Counted from the stretch's first letter, positions 9,182-19,427 are shown. The stretch is 64,000 bases of DNA from an uncultured Arachnia sp. (GCA_947493705.1 CANLSH010000015.1:1-64000), one strand, 5' to 3'. Notes: generated by a model from the sequence alone, not told the origin. A program made the numbers and translations.

Positions 9182-10738
9182 ATGAACACTGAGAGCTCCA
9201 CCGGCCCCATTCTCGAGATGCGCGACATCGTCAAGCGGTTCGGCAACGTCACCGCACTCGAGGGGGTGTCCATGGCCGTGGCGCCCGGCGCGATCCACGC
9301 CATCTGTGGTGAGAACGGCGCCGGCAAATCCACGCTCATGAAGGTTCTCTCCGGGCTGTACCCCGCCGGGAGTTACGGGGGCGAGATCCGCTACGAGGGC
9401 AAGCTCGTGGAATTCAAGACCCTCAAGGACAGTGAGGCACGAGGGATCGTCATCATCCATCAGGAGCTCGCGCTGTCGCCCCATCTCTCCATCGCCGAGA
9501 ACATCTACCTCGGCAACGAGAGGAGCCGGAGAGGGGTCATCGACTGGCACGCCACGCAGGCTGGAGCTCACGAACTGCTTCAGCGCGTGGGATTGCGTGA
9601 GGATGTTCTCACCAAGGTCAGCGACATCGGTGTGGGGAAACAGCAGCTCGTCGAGATCGCCAAGGCATTGTCCAAGGACGTGCGGCTGCTCATCCTTGAT
9701 GAGCCTACATCCGCCCTGAACGACGAGGACTCCGCTCATCTGTTGGGACTCATGCAGAAGCTCAAATCCGATGGTGTGACCCAGATCATCATTTCCCACA
9801 AGCTGAACGAGATCATGGCCATCGCGGACTCACTCACGATCATCCGTGACGGCACAGTCGTCGAAACCGTCCCCATGGAGGGCACGGAGCCGGTGACGGA
9901 GGAGCGCATCATCTCCAGCATGGTGGGGCGCCCGCTGGAGAACAGATTCCCCGCCCATGAGCCTGATATCGGGGAAGAACTCTTTCGCATCGAGGACTGG
10001 ACGGTGCATCACCCCAATGATCCGGACCGCGTGGTGGTTGATCGGGCCTGTCTTGACGTCAGGGCCGGAGAAATCGTTGGCGTCGCTGGCCTCATGGGAG
10101 CTGGCCGGACCGAACTCGCGATGAGTGTCTTCGGCCGGCAGTACGGCACCAACATCTCCGGCCGGGTGTACAAGAACGGCGTGGAGATCTCTCCCACCAC
10201 CGTGGGGCGTGCCATCCGAGCCGGCATCGCCTACGTCAGTGAGGATCGCAAACGGTTCGGGCTCAACCTGATAGCGGAGATCCGCCACAACATCACAGCT
10301 GCGGCGCTGGGGAAGATCAGCCGACGCAGCATCCTTGACAAGGCCCTGGAGATCAAGGTTGCACAAGACTACCGCGAACAGATGCGGATCAGAACACCGA
10401 CGGTCCAGGTTCCGGTTGGTCAGCTCTCCGGCGGGAATCAACAGAAGGTGGCGCTCAGCAAGTGGATGTTCTCGGATCCCGACGTGTTGATCCTCGATGA
10501 GCCGACGCGCGGTATCGATGTGGGTGCCAAGTTCGAGATCTACACGATCATCAACGAACTGGCGACGCAGGGCAAGGGTGTCATTGTGATCTCGTCGGAA
10601 CTACCTGAACTGCTTGGCCTGTGTGACCGCATCTTCACGCTCAGCGAAGGTCGGATCACGGGACAACAACAGCGGGATGTAGCCACCCAGGAGTCTCTGA
10701 TGCGCCTCATGACGATGGAAAGGATGTCGACGCCATGA
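9182..10738 (+). CDS. xylG: Sugar ABC transporter ATPase with two NBDs, XylG
   Basis: 518-residue tandem ATP-binding protein energising D-xylose import. NBD1 has Walker [10 protein letters not shown] and Walker [12 protein letters not shown] with the relaxed signature [16 protein letters not shown]2 has a degenerate Walker A ([10 protein letters not shown]), a full signature [14 protein letters not shown] and Walker [15 protein letters not shown]. This asymmetry is normal for the carbohydrate uptake transporter-2 family (RbsA/XylG). Its 3' end overlaps the permease start by an ATGA tetranucleotide, indicating coupling. Confidence 0.92.
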   Translation: MNTESSTGPILEMRDIVKRFGNVTALEGVSMAVAPGAIHAICGENGAGKSTLMKVLSGLYPAGSYGGEIRYEGKLVEFKTLKDSEARGIVIIHQELALSPHLSIAENIYLGNERSRRGVIDWHATQAGAHELLQRVGLREDVLTKVSDIGVGKQQLVEIAKALSKDVRLLILDEPTSALNDEDSAHLLGLMQKLKSDGVTQIIISHKLNEIMAIADSLTIIRDGTVVETVPMEGTEPVTEERIISSMVGRPLENRFPAHEPDIGEELFRIEDWTVHHPNDPDRVVVDRACLDVRAGEIVGVAGLMGAGRTELAMSVFGRQYGTNISGRVYKNGVEISPTTVGRAIRAGIAYVSEDRKRFGLNLIAEIRHNITAAALGKISRRSILDKALEIKVAQDYREQMRIRTPTVQVPVGQLSGGNQQKVALSKWMFSDPDVLILDEPTRGIDVGAKFEIYTIINELATQGKGVIVISSELPELLGLCDRIFTLSEGRITGQQQRDVATQESLMRLMTMERMSTP

Positions 10739-11955
10739 CACAAACCACACCGGGGACGCAGACCGCAGACACCCCTGCCGCGCCACCCCGGCGATTCGCA
10801 GCACTGGCCGGTGGGGCGAGACAGTACGGCATCGTGGCGGCCCTCGTCCTGATCGTTCTGTTCTTCCAAGTGGTGACCGACGGCCGGATCCTGCAGCCCA
10901 ACAACGTCACCAGCCTCATCCAACAAAACGCCTACGTGTTCATTCTGGCTGTTGGCATGCTCATGATCATCGTCGCGGGACACATCGACCTGTCGGTGGG
11001 ATCCATCGTGGCCGCCGTGGGTGGTGTCATCGGCATCCTGCTCACGGACTACGGCCTCAGCACGTGGGTGGTGGTGGTGATCGCATTGCTCGTGGGCGCA
11101 ATCATCGGGGCATGGCAGGGATTCTGGGTTGCCTACGTCGGCGTCCCAGCCTTCATCGTCACGTTGGCTGGCATGCTGATCTTCCGCGGAGTGGCACTGG
11201 TTCTGGTCGGCTACACCCGCGCTGGATTCCCCGGGCCCTTCCTGGACATCTCCAATGCCGGTCTCGCAGGTTTCACAGGGTTCGTGGGCAGATTCGATGC
11301 GTTCACTCTCGTGGTGGGCGGTGTGGGTGTGGCTGCCCTGATACTGGCCTCGATACGCAACCGCAGGATGGCCACCCGTCACGGTGCCGCTGCGGAGCCG
11401 ATACTGGTGTTCACCGGAAGACTCATCCTGCTCGCAGCCCTGCTGGGACTGGTCACGTACTGGGTGGCACTGAGCGCCCTGGGGCTTCCGTTCGTCCTGA
11501 TCATCGTGGGCGTCGTCATCGTCGCCTATGCCTGGCTCATGGGAAACACGGTCTTCGGCCGACGCATTTACGCCATTGGTGGCAACTTGTCGGCAGCGAA
11601 GCTCTCGGGGGTCAACACCCCCAGGGTGAACTTCTGGCTCTTTGTGAACATGGGATTCCTGTGTGGACTAACTGCCATCATCGTCACGTCGAGGGCTGGC
11701 GCGGCTCTGTCGGCTGCCGGCCAGAACTACGAGTTGGACGCCATCGCCGCATGCTTCATCGGCGGTGCGGCCGTCACCGGTGGCGTCGGCAGGATCGTGG
11801 GCGCCATCGTCGGCGCCCTCATCATGGGCGTACTGAACATGGGGCTGTCGATCATGGGCGTTGACCCCTCGTGGCAATTCATCATCAAGGGTCTGGTCCT
11901 GCTGCTGGCGGTTGCTTTCGACCTCATCAACAAAATGCGGTCAGGGCAGAGATAG
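10735..11955 (+). CDS. xylH: Sugar ABC transporter permease, XylH
   Basis: 406-residue permease with about ten hydrophobic segments beginning at [15 protein letters not shown]. The family signature region [20 protein letters not shown] follows, and near the C-terminus [19 protein letters not shown] corresponds to the EAA-like loop contacting the ATPase. Forms the membrane channel of the XylFGH importer. Last gene of the transporter operon; 83 bp separate it from xylA, which has its own candidate operator. Confidence 0.9.
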   Translation: MTQTTPGTQTADTPAAPPRRFAALAGGARQYGIVAALVLIVLFFQVVTDGRILQPNNVTSLIQQNAYVFILAVGMLMIIVAGHIDLSVGSIVAAVGGVIGILLTDYGLSTWVVVVIALLVGAIIGAWQGFWVAYVGVPAFIVTLAGMLIFRGVALVLVGYTRAGFPGPFLDISNAGLAGFTGFVGRFDAFTLVVGGVGVAALILASIRNRRMATRHGAAAEPILVFTGRLILLAALLGLVTYWVALSALGLPFVLIIVGVVIVAYAWLMGNTVFGRRIYAIGGNLSAAKLSGVNTPRVNFWLFVNMGFLCGLTAIIVTSRAGAALSAAGQNYELDAIAACFIGGAAVTGGVGRIVGAIVGALIMGVLNMGLSIMGVDPSWQFIIKGLVLLLAVAFDLINKMRSGQR

Positions 11956-11981
11956 CTGCCGGGGTTGCTCTTCAGGAACCA

Positions 11982-12002
11982 TTAGTTTAGGTTAAATACT
12001 AA
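11982..12002. promoter_or_regulatory. Candidate XylR operator upstream of xylA
   Basis: AT-rich imperfect palindrome with TTAGT (11982-11986) and ACTAA (11998-12002) as outer arms around TTAGGTTAAAT. The TTAGTTT/ACTAA arms resemble the Bacillus XylR site, which also starts TTAGTTTG and ends AAACTAA. It lies 36 bp before the xylA start in otherwise GC-rich DNA. Confidence 0.5.
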
Positions 12003-12038
12003 CCGAGTGCGACGTCGCACCGTGAAAGGAAAGTGCTC

Positions 12039-13223
12039 ATGCTCACCCCTACCCCCCAGGACAAATTCTCCTTCGGTCTGTGGACTGTCGGCTGGGCAGC
12101 CCGCGACCAATTCGGAGCCGCCTCGCGCCCGGACCTCGACCCCTTCGACAGCGTTCGGAGACTCGCTGACCTTGGTGCATGGGGCTTCACCTTCCACGAC
12201 AATGACGTCATACCCTTCGACGCTTCTGAGGAGGAGCGTGAACGGTTGATTGGGAAGCTCGAATCCACGATCGCTGACACCGGCATGGTCTGCGAAATGG
12301 TGACCACCGACACATTCGCCGAGCCGATCTTCAAGGACGGCGCCTTCACCTCCAATGACCGCGACGTCCGCCGCTACGGCCTTCGCAAGGTGCTTCGCAA
12401 CGTGGATCTGGCTGGCCGTCTTGGTGCCTCCACGTTCGTGATGTGGGGTGGGCGAGAGGGTACGGAGTACGACTCCAGCAAGGACCTCTACGCCTCTTTC
12501 GAGCGCTACGCCGAAGGTATTGACACCGTGGCGGGATACATCAAGTCGCAGGGCTACGACATGCGGATCGGTCTGGAGCCGAAACCCAACGAGCCTCGCG
12601 GCGACATCTTCCTTCCCACCGTCGGTCACGCGCTGGCGTTCATCGAGCGGCTCGAACACGGCGACATCGTGGGGATCAACCCTGAGACGGGTCACGAGCA
12701 GATGGCCACCCTGAATTACAACCATGGCCTGGCCCAGGCGCTGTGGGCGGACAAGCTCTTCCACATTGACCTGAATGGTCAGCACGGTCCGATGTATGAC
12801 CAGGACCTGGTCTTCGGACACGGAGACCTCATCAGTGCCTTCTTCACCGTCGACCTGCTGGAAAACGGCTTCCCGTCGCGACCCGGTGCCTACGAGGGTG
12901 CCCGCCACTTCGACTACAAGCCGTCGCGCACCGAGTATCTCGACGGTGTGTGGGATTCCGCCGCTGCCAACATGAGTACCTATCTGGTTCTCAAGGAACG
13001 CGCACTTGCCTTCCGAGCCGATGCCGAAGTGCAGACCGCTCTCGAGCAGGCGGGCGTCAACTCCATGGCCGAGCCCACCCTCGCCGCGGGCGAGAGCGCC
13101 GCAGACCTGGTGGCCGATGCCAACGTCGCGAACCTGGACGTCTCCACCCTGGGTGAGCGCAACTACGGCTTCGTGCGCCTGCACCAGCTGGCCGTGGAAC
13201 ACCTCATGGGTGCCCGGGGCTGA
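12039..13223 (+). CDS. xylA: Xylose isomerase
   Basis: 394-residue class I xylose isomerase converting D-xylose to D-xylulose. Start ATG at 12039 is 7 nt after GAAAGGAA; the GTG two codons upstream lies too close to it. Seen motifs: [10 protein letters not shown] near the N-terminus, the catalytic histidine in WGFTFHDND, metal ligands in [10 protein letters not shown] and [11 protein letters not shown], and the second metal site in HIDLNGQHG. Length matches the actinobacterial (Streptomyces/Actinoplanes) enzymes. Ends 3 bp before xylB, with which it forms the catabolic operon. Confidence 0.96.
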   Translation: MLTPTPQDKFSFGLWTVGWAARDQFGAASRPDLDPFDSVRRLADLGAWGFTFHDNDVIPFDASEEERERLIGKLESTIADTGMVCEMVTTDTFAEPIFKDGAFTSNDRDVRRYGLRKVLRNVDLAGRLGASTFVMWGGREGTEYDSSKDLYASFERYAEGIDTVAGYIKSQGYDMRIGLEPKPNEPRGDIFLPTVGHALAFIERLEHGDIVGINPETGHEQMATLNYNHGLAQALWADKLFHIDLNGQHGPMYDQDLVFGHGDLISAFFTVDLLENGFPSRPGAYEGARHFDYKPSRTEYLDGVWDSAAANMSTYLVLKERALAFRADAEVQTALEQAGVNSMAEPTLAAGESAADLVADANVANLDVSTLGERNYGFVRLHQLAVEHLMGARG

Positions 13224-13226
13224 GCC

Positions 13227-14609
13227 ATGACGCTGGTGCTTGGGATCGACTCCTCCACACAGTCCACGAAGGCGGTGCTCGTCGACGCTGAGAGTGGGGA
13301 GGTGGTGGACACCGGCCGAGCCACCCACCCCGAGGGCACCGAAGTGGACCCCCGAACGTGGCTGGCAGCCGTGGACGAGGCTGCCGAGGCGCTGCTGCCC
13401 AGGGCGGAGGCAGTCGCAGTGGGTGGGCAGCAGCACGGCATGGTGGCACTCGACGAGCATGGTGGGGTGGTGCGCGATGCCCTGTTGTGGAATGACACCA
13501 GATCCGCCCCGCAAGCCACCGCCCTCATCGCCGAAATGGGGGGACCGCAGCGGTGCGTCGAGGAGTTGGGATATGTCCTCGTGGCGTCCATGACGTCCAC
13601 CAAGTTGCGGTGGATGGCGGAGAACGAGCCGGAGAATGCCCGGCGAACGGCTTCGGTTCTCCTGCCCCACGACTACGTCTCCCGCCACTTGGCGAGCGGT
13701 GGTGCTTCCTTCACAGACAGGGGCGACGCCTCCGGCACCGGCTACTTCTCACTGCGCACGCAGGCGTGGAATCATGATCTCCTCGAGATGGCTCTGGGCC
13801 ATGCAGCGGTGTTGCCGGACGTGGCTCCCACACCCCACGCGGTGATGGCCCATACCCCGTCCGGTGCGCCGATCGCCCCGGGAACGGGAGACAACATGGC
13901 CGCTGCATTGGGACTGTCGTTGGGTCCGGGCGATGTTTCGGTATCAATTGGTACCAGCGGAGTGGCCGCCATGGTCAGTGACAAACGGCCAGCGGACCCC
14001 TCCGGTACAGTCACGGGTTTTGCCGACGCCACGGGACGATTCCTGCCCATGGCCACCACGCTGAACGCTGCCCGGGTGCTTGATTTCGGGTGCCGTCTGC
14101 TGGGCGTGGACCACGACGGTCTCTCAGAGCTCGCCCTCGCCAGCCGGCCGGGGGCGGGTGGAGTGGTTCTGCTGCCCTACCTGGATGGAGAACGCACGCC
14201 CAACCGGCCGGATGCCACAGGCGTCTTTGCGGGGCTGACGTCGGCCACCGGCAGGGAGGACATCGCGAGGGCCTGCATTGAGGGGCTGTTGTGTGCCCTC
14301 GCCGACGCCGTCCAGGCAGTGGAACGGGTGGCCGGGCAGGAAGCCGGCCGCATTCTGCTGATCGGTGGCGGCGCCCGCTCCGTCGCGATCAGACGGCTTG
14401 CACCGACAGTCTTCGGACGTTCCGTGGCCGTGCCGCCGCCCGATGAGTACGTCGCTCTGGGGGCTGCACGTCAGGCGGCGTGGGCGCTTTCGGGAGGAAA
14501 CGAGCCACCGTCGTGGCGGCTGGGTGCGGTCGAAAACTACGACGCGAAGTCCGAGCCGGATGTGCTGGAAAGGTATCTGGCGCTGAAGGAGCGAACCACT
14601 GACTGGTGA
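13227..14609 (+). CDS. xylB: Xylulokinase
   Basis: 460-residue FGGY-family kinase phosphorylating D-xylulose to D-xylulose 5-phosphate for the pentose phosphate pathway. N-terminal ATPase-fold motif GIDSSTQSTKAV, substrate region VGGQQHGMVALDEHG, and the second domain with SIGTSGVAAMVSD and ILLIGGGARS. Three bases separate it from xylA, so both are probably one transcript. Length is slightly below E. coli XylB (484) and normal for actinobacteria. Confidence 0.93.
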   Translation: MTLVLGIDSSTQSTKAVLVDAESGEVVDTGRATHPEGTEVDPRTWLAAVDEAAEALLPRAEAVAVGGQQHGMVALDEHGGVVRDALLWNDTRSAPQATALIAEMGGPQRCVEELGYVLVASMTSTKLRWMAENEPENARRTASVLLPHDYVSRHLASGGASFTDRGDASGTGYFSLRTQAWNHDLLEMALGHAAVLPDVAPTPHAVMAHTPSGAPIAPGTGDNMAAALGLSLGPGDVSVSIGTSGVAAMVSDKRPADPSGTVTGFADATGRFLPMATTLNAARVLDFGCRLLGVDHDGLSELALASRPGAGGVVLLPYLDGERTPNRPDATGVFAGLTSATGREDIARACIEGLLCALADAVQAVERVAGQEAGRILLIGGGARSVAIRRLAPTVFGRSVAVPPPDEYVALGAARQAAWALSGGNEPPSWRLGAVENYDAKSEPDVLERYLALKERTTDW

Positions 14610-14665
14610 GGGCAGCCGATTGCTGCGGGTCGACCTCCCGTTGCTGCGCGGCCTATGGTGAGGCC

Positions 14666-15121
14666 ATGGCTTCTCTTGTATTCGTGTGTTGGGGCAATAT
14701 CTGCCGCTCTCCCATCGGCGAGCGCGTCGCGCAGAGCATGGCGGAAGAACGTGGACTGGATGTCGCTGTCTCCAGCTTTGGGTTGTCGAGCGAGAACGAG
14801 GGATTCGGCATCGATGATCGGGCCGTGGCTGTGCTCGAGGAACGCGGCTATGACGCGCAGGATCACAGTGCCCGCACAATTCAGCCAGCTGACATTGAGG
14901 CGGCAGATCTCGTGGTGGCGGTCGAGCCGTACCAGGTGGACCAGCTCCGCCGCATGGCCCCGGGTGCCGACAACATCCGCCTGCTCAATGATTTCAATCC
15001 GGACCTTGGGCCCGGTACGCCACTGATCGACCCGTGGTACGGGGATGACGACGGTTTCCAGGACACGATTGCCGACGTCGAAGCAGCAATGCCCGCGATC
15101 CTGGACGAGTTCAGGGCCTGA
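14666..15121 (+). CDS. Low molecular weight protein-tyrosine phosphatase
   Basis: 151-residue phosphatase of the arsenate-reductase-like fold. The P-loop CWGNICRSP at about residues 8-16 contains the catalytic Cys and Arg (C-x5-R), and the general-acid loop is DPWYGDDDGF near residue 129. Actinobacterial homologues (Mycobacterium PtpA, Streptomyces PtpA) act on phosphotyrosine proteins. ATG at 14666 places the P-loop correctly; the open frame back to 14606 overlaps xylB and lacks support. No kinase partner is visible nearby. Confidence 0.9.
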   Translation: MASLVFVCWGNICRSPIGERVAQSMAEERGLDVAVSSFGLSSENEGFGIDDRAVAVLEERGYDAQDHSARTIQPADIEAADLVVAVEPYQVDQLRRMAPGADNIRLLNDFNPDLGPGTPLIDPWYGDDDGFQDTIADVEAAMPAILDEFRA

Positions 15122-15223
15122 CATTCGCGCGGCCGGTCTCCATCTGGCTGCATCGACTTTTCCTGTGGTTTGGTTGCTGGTGGACCGGCGGCCCGGCCAC
15201 AGCCAGTGGCGTAGATTCAGTTC

Positions 15224-16546
15224 ATGCGCCGTTGGATCACACGAATCGGGCTGGGACTCCTGGTCTTCATCCTCTGCGTAGGGATTGCGGGCTACTGGTA
15301 CGCAAGGCCGCTGCTGCACACGGCGACCGGGTATGCGGCGCACAGCGCCTGCGCGATGGATGAGTTCGCCGAGGCCGACGCCGACCTTCCTACCAACCCG
15401 TTGGTGCCGTACCTGCGGGTCGATGTGGACGACGACGGTGCCCGGGCCACCCTGATGGGTCTGCTGGCGGGTCAGCGTGCCTGGTACACCGATGGCTATG
15501 GCTGCACCCTCGCCGACGACGCGCCGAACCTCCCACCCGCACCCGCCGTGACACCCAATGAGCTGAGTGATGTTCGCGCACCCTCGGCTTCGCCGGATGT
15601 GGAGGCTGCCATCGCCGCCGCCTTCGGGGACGACCTGGACGAAGCAGGCCGGGCGGAGCTCGGCACCCGGACCGTGGTGGTGATGCATGAGGGCGAACTC
15701 ATCGGCGAGCGCTACGCCGAAGGCTTCGATGCCGCGACGCCCCAGTTGGGCTGGTCGATGGCCAAGAGCATCACCAACTTGGTCGTGGGCCGCCTCGCCG
15801 TGCAGGATCTGATGGACGTCGGCGACACAGGGTTGCGGCCTGAATGGACTGACGAACGTGCCGCGATCAGCATCGACGACCTCATGCGGATGACCAGTGG
15901 ACTTGCCTGGGACGAGACCTATGACCTCGGGACCCCCATCACCCGCATGCTGTACCTGGAGCCGGACATGGCTGGCTACGTCGCCGAGCAGGAGTTGGAA
16001 CATCCAGTGGGCGCATACCAGCAGTACTCCAGCGGAAGCACGACGCTGCTGTGCTCTGTCCTGATGGACAAGTCCGGCAAGGGCCCGGAACTGCCCCACG
16101 AGGAATTGTTCGTGCCGCTCGGGCTGTCCTCGGCAGTGTGGGAGCCGGATGCTGTGGGGACCCCGGTGTGCGGTTCCTACCTCTGGGCCACGCCTCGCGA
16201 CTGGGTGACGCTTGGCCAGTTCGCCCTCAGCGATGGTGTCTGGGAGGGCGAGCGACTGCTGCCGGAGGATTGGATGAAGCAATCGACGACCGCGCTGCCC
16301 GTCGCCGAGTCCGACGAGGTGGGCTACGCCGCTGGTTGGCGGACCAACCTGCTTGCCGACGGCGCCCTTGCCAATCCTTCGCTACCCGTGGACACCTTCT
16401 GGGCAACGGGTCACGACGGTCAACGCCTGTTCGTCGTTCCCTCGGCTGACCTCGTGGTGCTGCGAATGGGCTTCAGCCCGGGAGTGACTTCTGCCGACCT
16501 GGGGGCCGAGACGCTGGTCGCGGATGTCCTGGCCGATGTTGCATGA
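15224..16546 (+). CDS. Membrane-anchored serine hydrolase, class C beta-lactamase fold
   Basis: 440-residue protein with one N-terminal membrane helix (about residues 8-28, LGLLVFILCVGIAGYWYARP) and an extracytoplasmic serine beta-lactamase/6-aminohexanoate-hydrolase-type domain. The catalytic S-x-x-K is SMAK in GWSMAKSIT, and the second motif appears as YSS in YQQYSSGST. The C-terminal HDGQRLFVVPS corresponds to the HxG-type third motif. Substrate cannot be predicted; relatives include esterases, amidases and D,D-peptidases. Start ATG at 15224 is the first plausible one. It converges on gntR. Confidence 0.8.
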   Translation: MRRWITRIGLGLLVFILCVGIAGYWYARPLLHTATGYAAHSACAMDEFAEADADLPTNPLVPYLRVDVDDDGARATLMGLLAGQRAWYTDGYGCTLADDAPNLPPAPAVTPNELSDVRAPSASPDVEAAIAAAFGDDLDEAGRAELGTRTVVVMHEGELIGERYAEGFDAATPQLGWSMAKSITNLVVGRLAVQDLMDVGDTGLRPEWTDERAAISIDDLMRMTSGLAWDETYDLGTPITRMLYLEPDMAGYVAEQELEHPVGAYQQYSSGSTTLLCSVLMDKSGKGPELPHEELFVPLGLSSAVWEPDAVGTPVCGSYLWATPRDWVTLGQFALSDGVWEGERLLPEDWMKQSTTALPVAESDEVGYAAGWRTNLLADGALANPSLPVDTFWATGHDGQRLFVVPSADLVVLRMGFSPGVTSADLGAETLVADVLADVA

Positions 16547-16574
16547 GAAGCGTCCCACACTGAAGCTTCGGCCC

Positions 16575-17276
16575 TCACTGCTCGGCCAGCGCCTCCCGAA
16601 CCTCGTCGACCAGGGCGCGGGCGTGCCGTTCGGCTTCGCGTCCGTGCCGTGCTGCGATGGCAGCAGCCACTGCCTCGTGCCGATCAAGGGCTTCCGGGGC
16701 CGGGTGGCCGGGTTGTAGGCCCAAGCCCGTCCGGCCAACGAGTATCTCCCCGATCGTTGCGCTGAGCGCCGCAAACATTTCGTTGCCTGATGCCTGCAAC
16801 AAGAGGGTGTGGAACTCCACGTCCGCTCGGAGGAATTCCTCACCATCTCCCAGTCCGCTCTCCCCAAGACGGCGCAGAGTGGCTGCAAGCTCCACGAGTC
16901 GCTGCTGCTCCGACACTGTTGCACGATCGGCAGCGTGTTGGGCCGCCACGGGTTCGACGGCAACGCGGAGTTCTATCAGGGACCGCAGTTGGGGCCCTCG
17001 CTGACAGCGGAGACGCCACGCAACCACGCGGGGGCTGTAGAGGCTCCAGCGAGCCGGTGGCAGCACAGTGATACCGATCCGCGGACGCGCCTCAACCAGG
17101 GCGAGATCCTCCAGTGATCGCATGGTCTCTCGTGCCACAGTGCGGGAGACGCCGAACCTGTCGATGAGGTCCTGGAGGGTGAAGGTCTGGCCGGGGGCTG
17201 TCGATCCGCTGACGATCTCCATGCCAATCTCTTCAAGGATCGGGTTGGAGAGCGAGGCTGATCGGTTGGGGGACAT
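16575..17276 (-). CDS. gntR: GntR/FadR-family repressor of gluconate genes
   Basis: 233-residue regulator with an N-terminal winged helix (LQDLIDRFGVSRTVARETMR) and an FCD-type all-helical effector domain (from about residue 90, LIELRVAVEPVAA..., HTLLLQASGNEMF). FadR-subfamily members respond to organic acids; gluconate or 6-phosphogluconate is inferred from the divergent gntP-gntK operon. The start at 17276 leaves a 112-bp shared control region containing a long inverted repeat, so it likely autoregulates. Confidence 0.85.
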   Translation of the reverse strand: MSPNRSASLSNPILEEIGMEIVSGSTAPGQTFTLQDLIDRFGVSRTVARETMRSLEDLALVEARPRIGITVLPPARWSLYSPRVVAWRLRCQRGPQLRSLIELRVAVEPVAAQHAADRATVSEQQRLVELAATLRRLGESGLGDGEEFLRADVEFHTLLLQASGNEMFAALSATIGEILVGRTGLGLQPGHPAPEALDRHEAVAAAIAARHGREAERHARALVDEVREALAEQ

Positions 17277-17310
17277 GGCACCAGCCTAATGACAGCGACG
17301 CCTTCACGTT

Positions 17311-17348
17311 GCAATGGTCATATCATTATGCAATCGTATGACCATTGC
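17311..17348. promoter_or_regulatory. Long inverted-repeat operator in gntR-gntP region
   Basis: Perfect 11-bp inverted repeat GCAATGGTCAT (17311-17321) / ATGACCATTGC (17338-17348) separated by an AT-rich 16-bp spacer. It sits midway between divergent gntR and gntP. FadR/GntR dimers recognise TGGTnnn-type half sites, so this is the best candidate for GntR control of both directions. The 16-bp spacer could hold two overlapping promoters. Confidence 0.65.
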
Positions 17349-17388
17349 TGGGCGATGGTCGCCCGCTGGGTACGAAGGAGTACTTGAA

Positions 17389-18783
17389 ATGGATGATTGG
17401 ACCCAAACTCTCGGCGCCGCTCCGCTGCTGGGGATCGCGGCGGCTGCCATTGGATTGATCCTCTTCTTGGTGATCAGACTAAAGATCCACGCGTTCCTGG
17501 TCCTCATCATTGTGTCGTTGGCGACTGCGCTGGCGACCATGGTGCCGCTGTCCGAGATCGTGGGCGTCATGGTGGGTGGCTTCGGCAGCACGCTGGCCTC
17601 CGTCGCGCTGCTTGTGGGCCTCGGGGCGATGCTGGGGCGGCTCGTCGAAACATCGGGAGGCGCCCAGGCGCTTTCTGACGCGTTCATCAAGCTCTTTGGG
17701 GAGAAGCGCGCTCCGCTGGCTTTGGGGGTGGCGTCCCTCATCTTTGGTTTCCCCATATTCTTCGACGCTGGCCTCATAGTGATGCTTCCCATCATCTTCG
17801 CCGTCGCGCGACGCATGAAGGCTCCAGTCCTTCTTTACGGCCTTCCCGCCGCCGGCGCCTTCTCCGTCATGCACGTGTTCCTTCCACCGCACCCGGGACC
17901 GATCGCCGCCAGCGAATTCTTCGATGCCAACGTTGGTTTCGTACTGCTGGTGGGCATCGTCGTGGCGCTGCCCACGTGGTGGGTGACTGCCTATGTCCTT
18001 GGTAAGTGGCTGGGCAACAAGTTCCCCCTCCCTGTCCCGGATCTGCTTTCGGGCGGCAAGCAGGATCACGATGAGATCACCAACCCGCCGTCTGCAGGCA
18101 CCGTGATGGGCATCATGCTCATTCCCCTGGTGCTGATCTTCCTCAACACCGGATTGAACATGGCGGGCTCGGCAGGAGTCGTGGATCCGGAAGCGGGATG
18201 GGTGCAGGCGTTGCGCATGGTGGGTGAGACGCCCGTCGCCCTACTGATCTCCGTTCTCGTTGCCGCCTACGTTCTTGGAATTCGTCGGGGAAAGAGCGGT
18301 TCCGCCATTGAGAAGACCCTCGATGGTGCGCTCGGCCCCGTCGCCTCCGTCATCCTCATCACGGGTGCGGGCGGCATGTTCGGAGGCGTCCTGAGAGCGT
18401 CGGGAATCGGTGACGCTCTCGCAGATGTCATGGGAGACATCGGCGTTCCGCTGATCCTCGCCTGTTTCCTGATCTCCATCCTTCTGCGTGTTGCTCAGGG
18501 CTCCGCGACGGTGGCGCTGGTGACGACCGCGGGTTTGATGGCGCCCGCCGTCGCGGCCGCCGGCCTCAACGAGTTCCAGCTCGCTGCAATTGTGCTCGCC
18601 ACCGCTGCTGGCTCAGTGGCAGCATCGCACGTCAATGATTCGGGCTTCTGGCTTGTCGGGCGTCTGATGGGCATGGATGTTGCCACGACACTCAAGACCT
18701 GGACGGTCATGGAGACTGCCATCGCCTTCATGGGCTTCGCCCTCGCATGGGCGGTGTTCGGGGTCTCGGGGTTGCTGGCATGA
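17389..18783 (+). CDS. gntP: Gluconate:H+ symporter, GntP family
   Basis: 464-residue permease with roughly twelve hydrophobic helices, beginning PLLGIAAAAIGLILFLVI. Typical GntP stretches are seen: GFGSTLASVALLVGLGAMLG, GFPIFFDAGLIVMLPI, HVFLPPHPGPIAA and ASHVNDSGFWLV. Imports gluconate across the cytoplasmic membrane. ATG at 17389 has GAAGGAG 8 nt upstream; the open frame from 17314 runs through the operator and is rejected. It overlaps the kinase gene by ATGA. Confidence 0.93.
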   Translation: MDDWTQTLGAAPLLGIAAAAIGLILFLVIRLKIHAFLVLIIVSLATALATMVPLSEIVGVMVGGFGSTLASVALLVGLGAMLGRLVETSGGAQALSDAFIKLFGEKRAPLALGVASLIFGFPIFFDAGLIVMLPIIFAVARRMKAPVLLYGLPAAGAFSVMHVFLPPHPGPIAASEFFDANVGFVLLVGIVVALPTWWVTAYVLGKWLGNKFPLPVPDLLSGGKQDHDEITNPPSAGTVMGIMLIPLVLIFLNTGLNMAGSAGVVDPEAGWVQALRMVGETPVALLISVLVAAYVLGIRRGKSGSAIEKTLDGALGPVASVILITGAGGMFGGVLRASGIGDALADVMGDIGVPLILACFLISILLRVAQGSATVALVTTAGLMAPAVAAAGLNEFQLAAIVLATAAGSVAASHVNDSGFWLVGRLMGMDVATTLKTWTVMETAIAFMGFALAWAVFGVSGLLA

Positions 18784-19313
18784 CCGGGGAATTCGCCCAC
18801 ATTGTGGTGATGGGTGTTGCTGGGACGGGCAAGACCACCATCGGCGAGGGGGTGGCGGAGCATTTCGGCCTCCCTTTTGCGGAAGGCGATGGGTTCCACA
18901 GTGCAGCCAACAAGGAGAAAATGGCCGCAGGTCACCCGCTCACGGATGAGGACCGTTGGCCGTGGCTACGGACGCTGCGGGACTGGATGTCCTCGCAAGC
19001 GGCGCAGGGGCGCTCATCCGTTGTGGCCTGTTCCGCTCTTCGCAAGGTGTATCGAGACATCCTGCGTGAAGCCGATGGCGAGGTCTTCTTCGTCCATCTG
19101 ATCCTGCCGGAGGACGTCAACGTTGAGCGTCTTTCCATGCGGAAAGGGCACTTCATGCGGAAAGGAATGCTCGACTCGCAACTCGCCACCCTCGAATCTT
19201 TGGAGGAGGGTGAGGACGGAATCGAGGCGCTCAACGTGGGCGAACCCCAGCAGGTGGTGGCCGAGGTGTTGGCTGTCGTTGAGGATCGATTCGGCGGACT
19301 GTTCAGTCGTTGA
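18780..19313 (+). CDS. gntK: Gluconokinase, GntK/thermoresistant type
   Basis: 177-residue P-loop kinase producing 6-phosphogluconate. Walker A is GVAGTGKTT; the substrate region EGDGFHSAANKEKMAAGHPLTDEDR is typical of the family (shown here as EGDGFHSAANKEKM and GHPLTDEDRW), followed by ACSALRKVYRD and GHFM. ATG at 18780 overlaps the gntP stop as ATGA, so the two are coupled. Together GntP and GntK feed gluconate to the pentose phosphate pathway. Confidence 0.95.
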   Translation: MTGEFAHIVVMGVAGTGKTTIGEGVAEHFGLPFAEGDGFHSAANKEKMAAGHPLTDEDRWPWLRTLRDWMSSQAAQGRSSVVACSALRKVYRDILREADGEVFFVHLILPEDVNVERLSMRKGHFMRKGMLDSQLATLESLEEGEDGIEALNVGEPQQVVAEVLAVVEDRFGGLFSR

Positions 19314-19427
19314 TTCCAGTGCTTGAACGCCACACCAACGCTGGGGAAGGTGTCGGCGGGCCGGACTTGGATGAGAACAAGCCGGCGCGCCGATACCGTG
19401 TCCAGCAGCGACGAAAGGACTTCTGGC

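Noticed and set aside
11982..13688. 568-codon open frame on the minus strand opposite xylA and xylB
   Set aside because: It is antisense to two well-supported enzymes, is His/Gly/Val-rich as high-GC shadow frames are, and has no recognisable domain.
14537..16282. 581-codon minus-strand frame opposite the phosphatase and serine hydrolase genes
   Set aside because: It lies opposite genes with clear catalytic motifs; composition is typical of a mirror frame.
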